DNA of 64,000 nt from Rhizobium anhuiense (GTDB taxonomy: Bacteria; Pseudomonadota; Alphaproteobacteria; Rhizobiales; Rhizobiaceae), in NCBI RefSeq assembly GCF_003985145.1, contig NZ_ML133528.1, positions 124,001-188,000 of the forward strand, read 5' to 3'. Positions within the stretch are counted from its first letter, which is position 1, and each line of letters opens with the position of its first letter. Shown piece after piece: positions 25,061-33,336 of the stretch. The position numbers were made by a program, and so were the translations under genes. The notes below the pieces were generated by a model. That model did not search any database, was not told the origin of the DNA, and saw nothing but the letters and a program-made list of their open reading frames with translations.

Positions 25061-25714
25061 TTACCGCAGCAGACGACCGATATCGGCGATCTGCATCTTC
25101 TTGAACAGGGCGATCGCCTGGGCGCCCTCCTCCGCATCGAGCGAAACCGCATATCGCACGCCGGCGGCAAGCAGCTGCATCGTCAGCCGGGCGATCGCCA
25201 GCAGTTCCTTGCGGTCGCGATCCGGCCATAGGCGGACGAGCACGGCGAGAAATGCCTGGGCATGAAATTCCATGTCCTCGGCATCGACCTGCTGCAGCAG
25301 CTTGTCGGTATGGGTCGCATGCCAGATGTCGCGCATGACGGGCTCGCGGCGAAAGAAGCCGTAATATTCGTCAACGATCGTCGCGAGCGCGCCTTGCAGC
25401 CCGGCAGCATCGGTGACCTTCGCCAATTCCGCCTCGACGCACCGCCTGCCCTCTTCGTTGAAACGCTCGGCCAATGTCCGGATGATCGAGCTCTTGTCGG
25501 GGAAATATTGGTAGAGGGCGCCAAAGGAAAGGCCGGCCTTTTCGACGATCTCGCTCATTTTCAAGCCGTCGCTGCCATGGCTTTCGATCAGCTCGGAGGC
25601 GACGGCGAGGATCTTTTCGAAGCGCTCACGGCCGCGCTGCTGGCTGGGGATCCGGCGCAGCTGGCCGCTATGCTCCTGCTGGCGCCTGCGCGTTGCGACC
25701 GGCTGCTCCGACAT
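25061..25714 (-). CDS. TetR-family repressor
   Basis: A 217-residue regulator. The HTH lies at about residues 50-70 (MSEIVEKAGLSFGALYQYF), preceded by a basic N-terminal arm. The rest is the helical ligand-binding and dimer domain. It is divergent from an NmrA-like oxidoreductase gene, with two repeated dyads between the starts, so it most likely represses itself and that gene in response to a small molecule. The ATG is supported by AAGGGAG upstream; longer in-frame starts would run through the operator. Confidence 0.88.
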   Translation of the reverse strand: MSEQPVATRRRQQEHSGQLRRIPSQQRGRERFEKILAVASELIESHGSDGLKMSEIVEKAGLSFGALYQYFPDKSSIIRTLAERFNEEGRRCVEAELAKVTDAAGLQGALATIVDEYYGFFRREPVMRDIWHATHTDKLLQQVDAEDMEFHAQAFLAVLVRLWPDRDRKELLAIARLTMQLLAAGVRYAVSLDAEEGAQAIALFKKMQIADIGRLLR

Positions 25715-25733
25715 CGTCTGCTCCCTTTCCAAG

Positions 25734-25788
25734 TTGACAAAGAAAATAAGAGAGTTTATCTCATTTTGCAAATGAGAGAGTTTCTCTT
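25734..25788. promoter_or_regulatory. Promoter and paired operators between tetR and the nmrA-like gene
   Basis: Two copies of AGAGAGTTT(A)TCTC lie at 25749-25762 and 25775-25788, 26 bases apart; each is a small dyad (GAGA...TCTC). On the plus strand TTGACA at 25734 with TATCTC 17 bases later makes a plausible -35/-10 pair covered by the first copy, so TetR binding would block transcription of the nmrA-like gene. Confidence 0.6.
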
Positions 25789-25814
25789 GTTTTGACCAAG
25801 GAAGGAGCTTCGAC

Positions 25815-26639
25815 ATGCAGAATTCCGAAATCGTCCTCGTCGGTGGATCGGGAAAGACCGGCGGCCGCATCACCAAGCGCCTGGAAGCGCGCGGGCTCAA
25901 CGTTCGCTCAGCGTCACGCTCCAGCGCCCGTCCCTTCGATTGGGAGGACAGGTCGACCTGGCGCGAGGCGCTTGATGGCGCATCGAGCGCCTATGTCGCC
26001 TTCCAGCCGGATCTTTCCGTCGCCTGGGCGGCAGAGGCGATCGGCGCACTCGCCAAGGTCGCGGTCGACTGTGGCCTTGCGCATATCGTGCTGCTTTCCG
26101 GCCGCGGCGAAGAGGGCGCGCAACGCAGCGAGGCAGCGCTGAAGGCGTCCGGCATTGACACCACCATCCTGCGCGCCTCCTGGTTCTGCCAGAACTTCAG
26201 TGAGGGCGCCTTTGTCGAGCAGATCATCGGCAGCCGGCTGCAATTGCCGGCAGGCGAGATCAGCGAACCGTTCATCGATGCCGACGACATCGCCGATGCC
26301 GCCGTCGCCGCCTTGACCGATCCCCGCCATCGCAACAAGGTTTACGAACTGACCGGCCCGCGGGCACTGACCTTCCGACAGGCGGTCGCCGAGATCGCCG
26401 CGGCCACTGGGCAGCCGATCGAATATAAGCAGGTGTCGATGGCGGATTTCACCGGCGGGCTTGCGGCAGCCGGCCTGCCCCAAGGCCTGATCGATCTTCT
26501 GGAGGAACTGTTCGGCCAGGTGCTCGACGGGCGCAATTCCAAGGTGATGGGCGGTGTCGCCGAGATCCTCGGCCGCCCTGCCACCGATTTCAGCCAATAT
26601 GCCCGCCGAGCGGCGACAAGCGGAATATGGAGCGCCTGA
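25815..26639 (+). CDS. NmrA-like NAD(P)-binding oxidoreductase
   Basis: A 274-residue atypical short-chain dehydrogenase. The N-terminal Rossmann motif is VLVGGSGKTGGR at residues 7-18, the NmrA/quinone-oxidoreductase-2 form. The body lacks an obvious Tyr-x-x-x-Lys pair, so it may be a redox sensor or a reductase of uncertain chemistry. It sits behind the TetR-controlled promoter and is followed two bases later by the DUF1772 gene, so the two likely form one operon responding to an electrophile or quinone-like signal. Confidence 0.8.
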   Translation: MQNSEIVLVGGSGKTGGRITKRLEARGLNVRSASRSSARPFDWEDRSTWREALDGASSAYVAFQPDLSVAWAAEAIGALAKVAVDCGLAHIVLLSGRGEEGAQRSEAALKASGIDTTILRASWFCQNFSEGAFVEQIIGSRLQLPAGEISEPFIDADDIADAAVAALTDPRHRNKVYELTGPRALTFRQAVAEIAAATGQPIEYKQVSMADFTGGLAAAGLPQGLIDLLEELFGQVLDGRNSKVMGGVAEILGRPATDFSQYARRAATSGIWSA

Positions 26640-26641
26640 CC

Positions 26642-27124
26642 ATGCAGATCGTTCTCACCCTCTCCCTCGCCGCCGCGGCAATCGGCAGCGGCCTCGTCGC
26701 TGGCATCTTCTTCGCCTTCTCGACCTTCATCATGACCGCCTTCTCGCGCATCCCGGCGGAACAGGGCATCGCGGCGATGAACTCGATCAACGCCACGATC
26801 GTCCGCTCGCCCTTCATGGGCCTTTTCGTGCCGACGGCAATCCTCTGCATCGTCATCGAGGTGCTGGCGGTGATCGACTGGCGCGGCGGGGCATCCGTGT
26901 TGATGCTCGCAGGTGCGACCCTCTATGTCGTCGCCTCATTCCTCTCGACCATCATCTTCAACGTGCCGATGAACGATGCGCTTGATAAGGTCGGCGGCAG
27001 CGGGGCGGAGGCGGTTCAGCTCTGGACCACCTATCTCAGGGACTGGACATGGTGGAACCATGTGCGGACGATCGCCTCGCTGCTCGCCTCGGTGGCATTC
27101 GTGCGGGCGCTGATGATTGTCTAG
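26642..27124 (+). CDS. DUF1772 (anthrone oxygenase-like) membrane protein
   Basis: A 160-residue membrane protein with four hydrophobic spans (about 8-30, 55-75, 82-105 and 140-158). The sequence FNVPMND near residue 105 and the WWNHVRT near 137 are typical of DUF1772, a family that includes fungal anthrone oxygenases. It begins two bases after the NmrA-like stop, with GGAG about ten bases before the chosen ATG; an ATG five codons upstream overlaps the previous gene and is an alternative. It is probably coregulated by the divergent TetR repressor. The biochemical role in bacteria is unknown. Confidence 0.78.
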   Translation: MQIVLTLSLAAAAIGSGLVAGIFFAFSTFIMTAFSRIPAEQGIAAMNSINATIVRSPFMGLFVPTAILCIVIEVLAVIDWRGGASVLMLAGATLYVVASFLSTIIFNVPMNDALDKVGGSGAEAVQLWTTYLRDWTWWNHVRTIASLLASVAFVRALMIV

Positions 27125-27139
27125 GCGGCGCGTCTGCCA

Positions 27140-27352
27140 CACGTCCCTTCTCCCCGGCGGGGGTCCGAAGGACGGGTCGAGACCCGCGGCTCGACCCCGG
27201 TCGGTGCCGGCAGGCGGTTGAGGGGGTGAGCGGCAAGGCCGCGAATGCACGGAGCGTAAGCGAAGGGCAACATATAGGGTGTGCCGTGCGCCCCCTCATC
27301 CGACCCTTCGGGCCACCTTCTCACCGCTGGGGAGAGGAGGGAGCCAAGCCGC
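27140..27352. repeat. RIME-like intergenic mosaic element, copy 3
   Basis: The left half is the reverse complement of the block shared by the copies at 51287 and 54174 (GGGTCGAGACCCG and CGGTCGGTGCCGGCAGG). The right half, CCCCCTCATCCGACCC to GGGGAGAGGAGGG, is another mosaic module. It separates two convergent genes. Confidence 0.65.
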
Positions 27353-27359
27353 CCCTCGT

Positions 27360-27893
27360 CTACTTCTGCTCGCAAAAGGCAATGCGGTTGCTGAAAGGAT
27401 CGATGACCGTCATCTCCAATCCCCACGGCGCTTCCTCGACGCCGGGCTTCATGTAGCGGTAGTCCTTGCCGGCGAGTTCGGCGTGGTAGGCCCGGATATT
27501 GGCGACACGGACGAAGGCTTTGGCGCCGGGGCTGGCGTCGCCGGAATGTTCGCTCAAATGCAGCGCCATGCCGTCGCGCGAGACCTGGCAATAGAGCGGG
27601 AAGTTCTCGCCGAAACGGTGCTCCCAATCGAGATGAAAGCCGAGGAATCCGCAATAGAATTCCATCGCTTTCTCGACCGAGAAGATCCGGAAGATCGGCA
27701 TCGGCGGCTCGATGCCGATGGCGGAGGAAGCGCCCGCCGCATCGATCTTGGCCGAGAGGATGTTCCATTGGTCGAGCCCGAACTGGCGGGCGACGATTTC
27801 GAGAGTCTCGCTGTGGGTCAGCGAAATGTCGCGGTCGGCGAGAGCCTGCCGCAAGGTTTTTGCCATGAGCTTGGCGTCGCGAAAATCGCGCAT
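27360..27893 (-). CDS. Glyoxalase/bleomycin-resistance superfamily protein
   Basis: A 177-residue protein in two parts. Residues 1-50 are a helical domain (RDAKLMAKTLRQALADRD to FGLDQWNILSAKI) found at the N-terminus of glyoxalase-related proteins. Residues 62-177 are a VOC fold (FRIFSVEKAMEFYCGFLGF, ending EMTVIDPFSNRIAF), as in bleomycin-resistance proteins. It may bind a toxic compound or catalyse an isomerisation. The ATG is chosen for GGAAGGATG upstream; a longer frame has no coding character. It is monocistronic and convergent with the DUF1772 gene. Confidence 0.78.
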   Translation of the reverse strand: MRDFRDAKLMAKTLRQALADRDISLTHSETLEIVARQFGLDQWNILSAKIDAAGASSAIGIEPPMPIFRIFSVEKAMEFYCGFLGFHLDWEHRFGENFPLYCQVSRDGMALHLSEHSGDASPGAKAFVRVANIRAYHAELAGKDYRYMKPGVEEAPWGLEMTVIDPFSNRIAFCEQK

Positions 27894-28097
27894 GATGTCA
27901 TCCTTCCGTTGGCGGCAAACAGGAAGATCAGTGCCCGCGTCTGCTGACCCGTTCGCCATCGATCGCCAAACGGCAAGGGATGTGAAGGATGTTTTCTGGA
28001 TGCATTCACCATAACGCCAAAGTGTCAAACGTCGAGCGTCGCGGGGCGGCTGGCCGCATCCGGCCGAGGTCGATGTTATGAAAGCACCGGTCAGGAA

Positions 28098-29267
28098 TCA
28101 AGACGCGGTGCGCGAGGGAATCGCCTGCAGGTGGCCGGCAAGCTCGACCCGGTTGCGGCCGCCGCGCTTGGCGACGTAGAGCGCCTTGTCGGCGGCACTC
28201 AGCATGGCGTCGAAATCCAGGCTGTTCGAGCGGCCGGGCGCAACGCCGACGCTGACCGTGCATGTCAGCACTTCGTTGTCGATCTGGATCTCGCGCGCTT
28301 CGAAGGCGCGGCGGATGCGCTCGGCCGCCAATTCCGCCCGGCCGGGCATGATCTCCTTCAGTACCAGCGCGAATTCCTCGCCGCCGAGCCGGGCGGCAAT
28401 ATCTCCGGCGCGGCAATGGGCGGCGAGTTCGGCGGCGAAGGCCCTGATCACGCTGTCGCCCACGGCATGGCCGAAGCGATCGTTGACGGATTTGAAATGA
28501 TCGATATCGAAGACGATGACGGCGGTGGTGTTGCCCATCGGGCGCGTGCCGTACTCGTCGAACAGGGCGCGGCGGTTGAGCAGGCCGGTCAGCGGATCGG
28601 TGATCGCCTCGAGGCGATGGCGAGCGGCGAGCCGCCACTGATGCAGCGCCAGCGACAGCGCGCCGATCCCGGTCATACCGGCGATGCAGACGGCGAGACT
28701 CAGATCTTCGGCCCAGTTGCTGGGGGCCTTGCCGAGCACCAGCTTTCCGTCGGAGATCAGCACGGCGGCGCAGAGGACGAAGGAGATTGCGGTCAGCGTG
28801 TAAAGCGCGGTGATGCCGAGGAGCGGGGCCGGCGCCTCGGCGCGCGCGAGCCAATATTGCCGGGCGGTGGCAAAGAGCAAAAGAGCAATGGCGATATTGT
28901 CGGCGATGAAGGCGAGGCCGTCATAACCCAACAGCATCGGCACGACGGAGAAGACCATCGCCGCAAGGGCGCGGATCGCGATGGCCGGAACGGACGGACG
29001 GCCGGTGAGGAACTGCCGGCCGGCCCCCCAGATGGTGGCAAAGCCGGCATGAAACAGCACGAAGTTGGCAACGCCCAACCATGTCTCCGGCGTATTGACA
29101 TAGGCGCTGTAGACAAAAATGCCGCTGACGACCAGGACCAGGCCGACGGTGGCGGTGAGCAGCACCGTTTCCGCCCGGCGGACAATCCAGCTGCCCATCA
29201 GTGTCACGGCAAGGCATGCCGCGGAGACGCCGAGCGCTAGCAAAAGGGAGTTGTAGTCAAGCATCAT
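28098..29267 (-). CDS. Membrane-bound diguanylate cyclase
   Basis: A 389-residue protein. Residues 1-205 hold about seven membrane spans with no recognised ligand motif. Residues 215-380 form a GGDEF domain with active site GGEEF at 295-299. An RxxD inhibitory site (RAGD, 286-289) lies five residues before it, so the enzyme should be active and feedback-inhibited by c-di-GMP. It would make c-di-GMP in response to an envelope or membrane signal and so affect motility and exopolysaccharide. It is a single gene with its own promoter in the A/T-rich DNA at 29268-29450. Confidence 0.9.
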   Translation of the reverse strand: MMLDYNSLLLALGVSAACLAVTLMGSWIVRRAETVLLTATVGLVLVVSGIFVYSAYVNTPETWLGVANFVLFHAGFATIWGAGRQFLTGRPSVPAIAIRALAAMVFSVVPMLLGYDGLAFIADNIAIALLLFATARQYWLARAEAPAPLLGITALYTLTAISFVLCAAVLISDGKLVLGKAPSNWAEDLSLAVCIAGMTGIGALSLALHQWRLAARHRLEAITDPLTGLLNRRALFDEYGTRPMGNTTAVIVFDIDHFKSVNDRFGHAVGDSVIRAFAAELAAHCRAGDIAARLGGEEFALVLKEIMPGRAELAAERIRRAFEAREIQIDNEVLTCTVSVGVAPGRSNSLDFDAMLSAADKALYVAKRGGRNRVELAGHLQAIPSRTAS

Positions 29268-29453
29268 GCTCTTCAGTCTCCGCAGCTATTCCAGTGCCGG
29301 ATGTTGGCAGCTTCTGGGGTTCGCAGCGAGGAATGTCTTATGCATCCGTTAACAAATGATGCACTGCACAATGCAAATGTTACGCGTTTAACGTCACGCC
29401 GAAACTTAAGATGAATATTCCATTTAAAATTGAATTCTGAAAACCTATACCTG

Positions 29454-30491
29454 CTACACCACTTGCCAATGCAGGGGAAACATCGGATCGAACACCGTCA
29501 CCGGACCGGCGCCGGTTTCAATCTTCGCGGGAAAGGCGACCGGCTCGGTCTGCCGTGAGAGCGTGATGCGCTCTTCGTTCGGCGCAAGCCCGTACCAGGC
29601 CGGCCCGTTCAGCGAGGTGAAGGCTTCGAGCCGCTCCAGCGCGGCCTCCTGCTCGAAGACATGGGCAAGGCAGCTCATCGTATTGACCGAGGTGTAAATG
29701 CCGGCGCAGCCGCAGGCGCATTCCTTCAGCGGATCGACATGCGGGGCGGAATCGGTGCCGAGGAAGAAGCGGCCGTCACCGCTTACGGCGGCCGCACGCA
29801 AGGCCAGCCGGTGGTTCTCGCGCTTGGCGACCGGCAGGCAGTAATAATGCGGGCGGATGCCGCCGACCAGGATGGCGTTGCGGTTGATGATCAGGTGATG
29901 GGTGGTGATCGAGCCGGCGAGATTTGATTTGGCGGCCTTGATGTAATCGACGCCATCTGCTGTCGTGACATGCTCCATCGTCACCTTCAGTTCCGGCAGA
30001 CGCTTCCGCAGCGGATCGAGCACGGTGTCGATGAAGACGGCCTCACGATCGAAGATATCGACCTCCGGCGTCGTCACCTCGCCATGGACGCAGAGCGGCA
30101 AGCCGATCTTCGCCATGCGTTCCAGCACCGGCATCGCCTTTTCCATATCGCGCACGCCGCCATGCGAATTGGTCGTGGCGCCGGCGGGATAAAGCTTGAC
30201 GGCAGTGATGAGGCCGCTCGCAGCCCCCTCCTCCACGTCATCGGGACTGGTATGCTCGGTGAGGTAAAGTGTCATCAGCGGCTGGAAGCGATGGCCGTCC
30301 GGCAGCGCCTTGAGGATACGCTCGCGATAGGCCCTGGCGTCAGTGGTGGTGACAACGGGCGGCACGAGATTGGGCATGATGATGGCGCGGGCGAAGGTGC
30401 GGCTCGTATCGGCAATCACGCCTTCCAGCATGGCGCCATCGCGCAGATGCAGGTGCCAGTCGTCAGGACGGCGGATGGTGATCGATTGCAT
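29454..30491 (-). CDS. pyrC: Dihydroorotase (class II)
   Basis: A 345-residue zinc amidohydrolase that closes carbamoyl-aspartate to dihydroorotate. Metal-binding residues are visible as DWHLHLR at 11-17, the carboxylated-lysine region AVKLYPAGATTNS near 98, His in LCVHGE near 135, EHVTT near 170 and the catalytic-aspartate GTDSAPH near 245. Size and motifs match the E. coli PyrC class, not the multifunctional class. It is a single gene followed by an A/T-rich gap; a pair of palindromic repeats lies upstream. Confidence 0.94.
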   Translation of the reverse strand: MQSITIRRPDDWHLHLRDGAMLEGVIADTSRTFARAIIMPNLVPPVVTTTDARAYRERILKALPDGHRFQPLMTLYLTEHTSPDDVEEGAASGLITAVKLYPAGATTNSHGGVRDMEKAMPVLERMAKIGLPLCVHGEVTTPEVDIFDREAVFIDTVLDPLRKRLPELKVTMEHVTTADGVDYIKAAKSNLAGSITTHHLIINRNAILVGGIRPHYYCLPVAKRENHRLALRAAAVSGDGRFFLGTDSAPHVDPLKECACGCAGIYTSVNTMSCLAHVFEQEAALERLEAFTSLNGPAWYGLAPNEERITLSRQTEPVAFPAKIETGAGPVTVFDPMFPLHWQVV

Positions 30492-30533
30492 GGCAGGCCT
30501 CCGAAGCGATGCGTCTGCGGCCTCGATAGCACT

Positions 30534-30692
30534 AAAGCGCGTCGCATTGAAATTGATTCATGCGACGCGCTTTCGCTCTTTTTCCATGCATGTCGTTACC
30601 CCTGAACCGCAGCACACTTCCGAGCGACATGCATTAGCGCCTCGCATTGAAATTGATTCATGCGATGCGCTTTCGCTCTTTTTCCATGCATG
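30534..30692. repeat. Two palindromic repeat units, 100 bases apart
   Basis: Unit one starts with a perfect 14-base inverted repeat, AAAGCGCGTCGCAT (30534-30547) with ATGCGACGCGCTTT (30560-30573), then CGCTCTTTTTCCATGCATG. Unit two (30636-30692) repeats the same layout with one change in each arm. The spacing between units is 100 bases. They lie between pyrC and frcK and may also end the frc transcript, but the same unit type is a known style of rhizobial intergenic repeat. Confidence 0.75.
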
Positions 30693-30702
30693 CCGCACGG
30701 CG

Positions 30703-31335
30703 TCACGCCAGCGCGATCTCCAGCGTCACATCGGCCGGGCGGCGGTTTTCGAGGATCAGCCGGCCGTTCGGCAGGTCGTTGCCGTAGACCTTGGCGCTGG
30801 CGGCTTCCTCGGTCAGCTTATAACCGCGCCAGCGATCCCAAAGGCGCTCTTCCAGCACCTCGATCGGCGGGGCGAGCATGATCGTGTAGTCGAAGATGCC
30901 GTCGAGTTCAGCCCATTTGCCCTGCGTGAAGAGCAGATAATTGCCCTCGATGATGATGAAACGATCCTCGGGAGAGATCGGGCGGGCAGAGGCAATCGCA
31001 AGCTCGCGCGAGCGATCGAAGACCGGGACGAGGACTTCCTGATCTGCGGGGCGAACCGCGCGGACGATATCCAGGAAGCCGCGCACATCGAAGGTTTCCG
31101 GAATGCCCTTGCGGGCAAGCAGGCCGCGTTCGATGAGAATGGCATTGTCCATGTGGAAACCATCCATGGGCAGCACCGCGACACGCTCGCCTTTCGCCTT
31201 CAGGGCGTTGGCCAGATTGTCGGCCATGGTCGATTTGCCGGCACCCGGCGGCCCGGCGATGGCGACCAGGAAACGCCTGGAGTTGCCGGCGCGGTCAAGA
31301 ACTGCGCCGGCGATTTCGTCGATGCGTGCCGTCAT
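30703..31335 (-). CDS. frcK: FrcK, P-loop sugar kinase-like protein of the fructose locus
   Basis: A 210-residue P-loop protein of the uridine kinase/phosphoribulokinase-like group with Walker A GPPGAGKST at 28-36 and a DGFHMDN motif near 58. It is the last gene of the frcBCAK cluster, in the order known from Sinorhizobium meliloti, where frcBCA encode a fructose/mannose/ribose transporter. The role of FrcK there is not settled; it may phosphorylate an imported sugar or a regulator. Its ATG overlaps the frcA stop (ATGA), so the two are coupled. Confidence 0.88.
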   Translation of the reverse strand: MTARIDEIAGAVLDRAGNSRRFLVAIAGPPGAGKSTMADNLANALKAKGERVAVLPMDGFHMDNAILIERGLLARKGIPETFDVRGFLDIVRAVRPADQEVLVPVFDRSRELAIASARPISPEDRFIIIEGNYLLFTQGKWAELDGIFDYTIMLAPPIEVLEERLWDRWRGYKLTEEAASAKVYGNDLPNGRLILENRRPADVTLEIALA

Positions 31336-32114
31336 GCCGCGACGGTCTCCGTCGGCACCGCCTTGGCGCCGGTCATGAAGGCGACGGCGTCGGACATGGT
31401 GTATTCCTTCGGATCGATCACCGTGAGACGCCGGCCGAGGCGGTGGATATGGATCCGGTCGGCCACCTCGAACACATGCGGCATGTTGTGGGAGATCAGC
31501 ACGATCGGCAGGCCGCGGGCTCTGACGTCGAGGATCAGTTCCAGCACGCGGCGGCTTTCCTTGACGCCAAGGGCTGCCGTCGGTTCGTCCATGATGATGA
31601 CCTTCGAGCCGAAGGCGGCGGCGCGGGCGACCGCGACACCCTGGCGCTGGCCGCCGGAGAGCGTTTCCACCGCCTGGTTGATGTTCTGGATGGTCATCAG
31701 GCCGAGTTCGGACAGCTTGTTGCGCGCGAGCTTCTCCATGGCCGGCCGGTCGAGCATGCGGAACATCGAGCCGAGCATGCCCGGTTTGCGGATCTCGCGG
31801 CCGAGGAACATGTTGTCGGCGATCGACAGCGCCGGCGACAGAGCGAGGTTCTGATAGACGGTCTCGATGCCGGCCTCGCGCGCTTCCATCGGCGAGCGGA
31901 ACTGCACCTGCCGGCCTTCCAGCGTGATCACCCCCTCGTCCGGGGTGACGGCGCCCGAAATCGCCTTGATCAGCGAGGACTTGCCGGCGCCGTTATCGCC
32001 GATGACGGCGAGGATTTCACCCGGATAGAGGTCGAAATCGGCATTGTCGAGGGCGGTCACGCGGCCGTAGCGCTTGACGAGACCGCGGGCGGTGAGAAGG
32101 GGTTCGCGAGCCAT
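31332..32114 (-). CDS. frcA: Fructose-type ABC transporter ATPase FrcA
   Basis: A 260-residue single-domain ATPase, unlike the double-domain type at 1804. Walker A is GDNGAGKSS at 39-47, signature LSGGQRQ near 146, Walker B VIIMDEP near 166 and the switch region ISHNM near 200. A single ATPase domain is characteristic of the FrcA subgroup within CUT2 transporters. The ATG is two bases after the frcC stop; a longer in-frame start would run back into frcC. The 3' end overlaps frcK by four bases. Confidence 0.92.
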   Translation of the reverse strand: MAREPLLTARGLVKRYGRVTALDNADFDLYPGEILAVIGDNGAGKSSLIKAISGAVTPDEGVITLEGRQVQFRSPMEAREAGIETVYQNLALSPALSIADNMFLGREIRKPGMLGSMFRMLDRPAMEKLARNKLSELGLMTIQNINQAVETLSGGQRQGVAVARAAAFGSKVIIMDEPTAALGVKESRRVLELILDVRARGLPIVLISHNMPHVFEVADRIHIHRLGRRLTVIDPKEYTMSDAVAFMTGAKAVPTETVAA

Positions 32115-32116
32115 GA

Positions 32117-33181
32117 TTACACCGAAACCTTTCTGATCCACTGATCGATGGCGACGGCGGCGATGATCAGCACGCCCGTCAGGAGGACTTTCCATTGCGG
32201 GTCGGCGCCGAGCATATTGAGGCCCATCGACACGACGCCGACGATCATCGCGCCGAACAGCGTGCCGAGAATGGAGCCGCGGCCGCCGAAGAGCGAGATG
32301 CCGCCGATCACGGTCGCGGTGATCGCCTGGAGGTTATAGTCGGTGACCGCCGAGGACGGCGAGATCGAGCCGTTGCGGCCGATCGAGACCCAGGCGGCGA
32401 AGGCGGCGATGACGCCCGAAATCGTATAGACGGTAAGCAGCACCTTCTTGGTCTGGATGCCGGAGAGCTTGGCCGCTTCCGGATCGTCGCCGACCGCATA
32501 GACATGCCGGCCCCAGGCGGTGTGATTGAGCACATACCAGAGCAGCAGGACGAGCAGCACCATGGCGATGACGCCGAGCGTCAGCACGGCTGTGCCGGCT
32601 TTGAAGCTCATGGCGAAAAGATGCAGCAACGGCGCCTGTTCGTCGACGTCGGTGTCGCGGATCGTCTCATTGGCGGAATAGATGAAATTCGTCGCCATGA
32701 CGATATTCCAGGTGCCGAGCGTGACGATGAACGGCGGCAGTTTCATGTAGGCGACGAGGAAGCCGTTCAGCAATCCGCACAGGCCGCCGACAAGCATGCC
32801 GGCTGCGACCGCGATCGGTGTCGGTATGCCGTAGGTGATGGCGACATTGCCCATGATGACGGCCGAGATCACCATGATGACGCCGATCGAAAGATCGATA
32901 CCGGCCGTCAGGATCACCAGCGTCTGGGCGGCGCCCAGAATACCGACGATGGCGATCTGCTGCAGGATCAGCGTCAGCGTGTAGGACGAAAAGAACCGTC
33001 CGCCGATGGCGATGCCGAAGATGATGATTGCCAGCACCAGCACGATCAGCGGCACGGCGGCCGGCGTCGAGTGCAGAAAATGCTGGGCGCGCTTGATCAG
33101 CGAGACATCCTGGTGCTCGAAGGAGGCAACGCTCTTGTCGCTGCCGTCGAGAACGCGTTCGAATTCCTGTGTTCCGGTCAT
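32117..33181 (-). CDS. frcC: Fructose-type ABC transporter permease FrcC
   Basis: A 354-residue membrane protein of the RbsC family with about nine or ten spans. The motif TAGIDLSIGVIMV is near residue 103, and the EAAKLSG cytoplasmic loop is near 240. A soluble N-terminal tail of about 40 residues precedes the first span. The ATG is supported by GGAGGAGGAACC immediately upstream. It follows frcB across a strong hairpin, so its expression is expected to be lower than that of the binding protein. Confidence 0.93.
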   Translation of the reverse strand: MTGTQEFERVLDGSDKSVASFEHQDVSLIKRAQHFLHSTPAAVPLIVLVLAIIIFGIAIGGRFFSSYTLTLILQQIAIVGILGAAQTLVILTAGIDLSIGVIMVISAVIMGNVAITYGIPTPIAVAAGMLVGGLCGLLNGFLVAYMKLPPFIVTLGTWNIVMATNFIYSANETIRDTDVDEQAPLLHLFAMSFKAGTAVLTLGVIAMVLLVLLLWYVLNHTAWGRHVYAVGDDPEAAKLSGIQTKKVLLTVYTISGVIAAFAAWVSIGRNGSISPSSAVTDYNLQAITATVIGGISLFGGRGSILGTLFGAMIVGVVSMGLNMLGADPQWKVLLTGVLIIAAVAIDQWIRKVSV

Positions 33182-33286
33182 GGTTCCTCCTCCGCATCCG
33201 CGCGCCGAACTCGCGCGGGGGCCGTCACCGATATCCTTCCGGTCTTTGCTTAGCCGGTTCGCGAGGCGACGGCACATCGTCCGTCG

Positions 33287-33314
33287 AAAACGGCCGGGGA
33301 TCAAGCCCCGGCCG
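33287..33314 (-). terminator. Hairpin with T-run between frcB and frcC
   Basis: On the minus strand CGGCCGGGG (33306-33314) pairs perfectly with CCCCGGCCG (33291-33299) over six bases and is followed by TTTT. It probably stops most transcripts after frcB, the usual way to make excess binding protein. Confidence 0.85.
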
Positions 33315-33336
33315 GTCTGCTTTTAATAAAGCGGGC

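Noticed and set aside
30534..30692. CRISPR-like array
   Set aside because: Only two units, each palindromic with T-rich tails, and no cas genes; this is an intergenic repeat.
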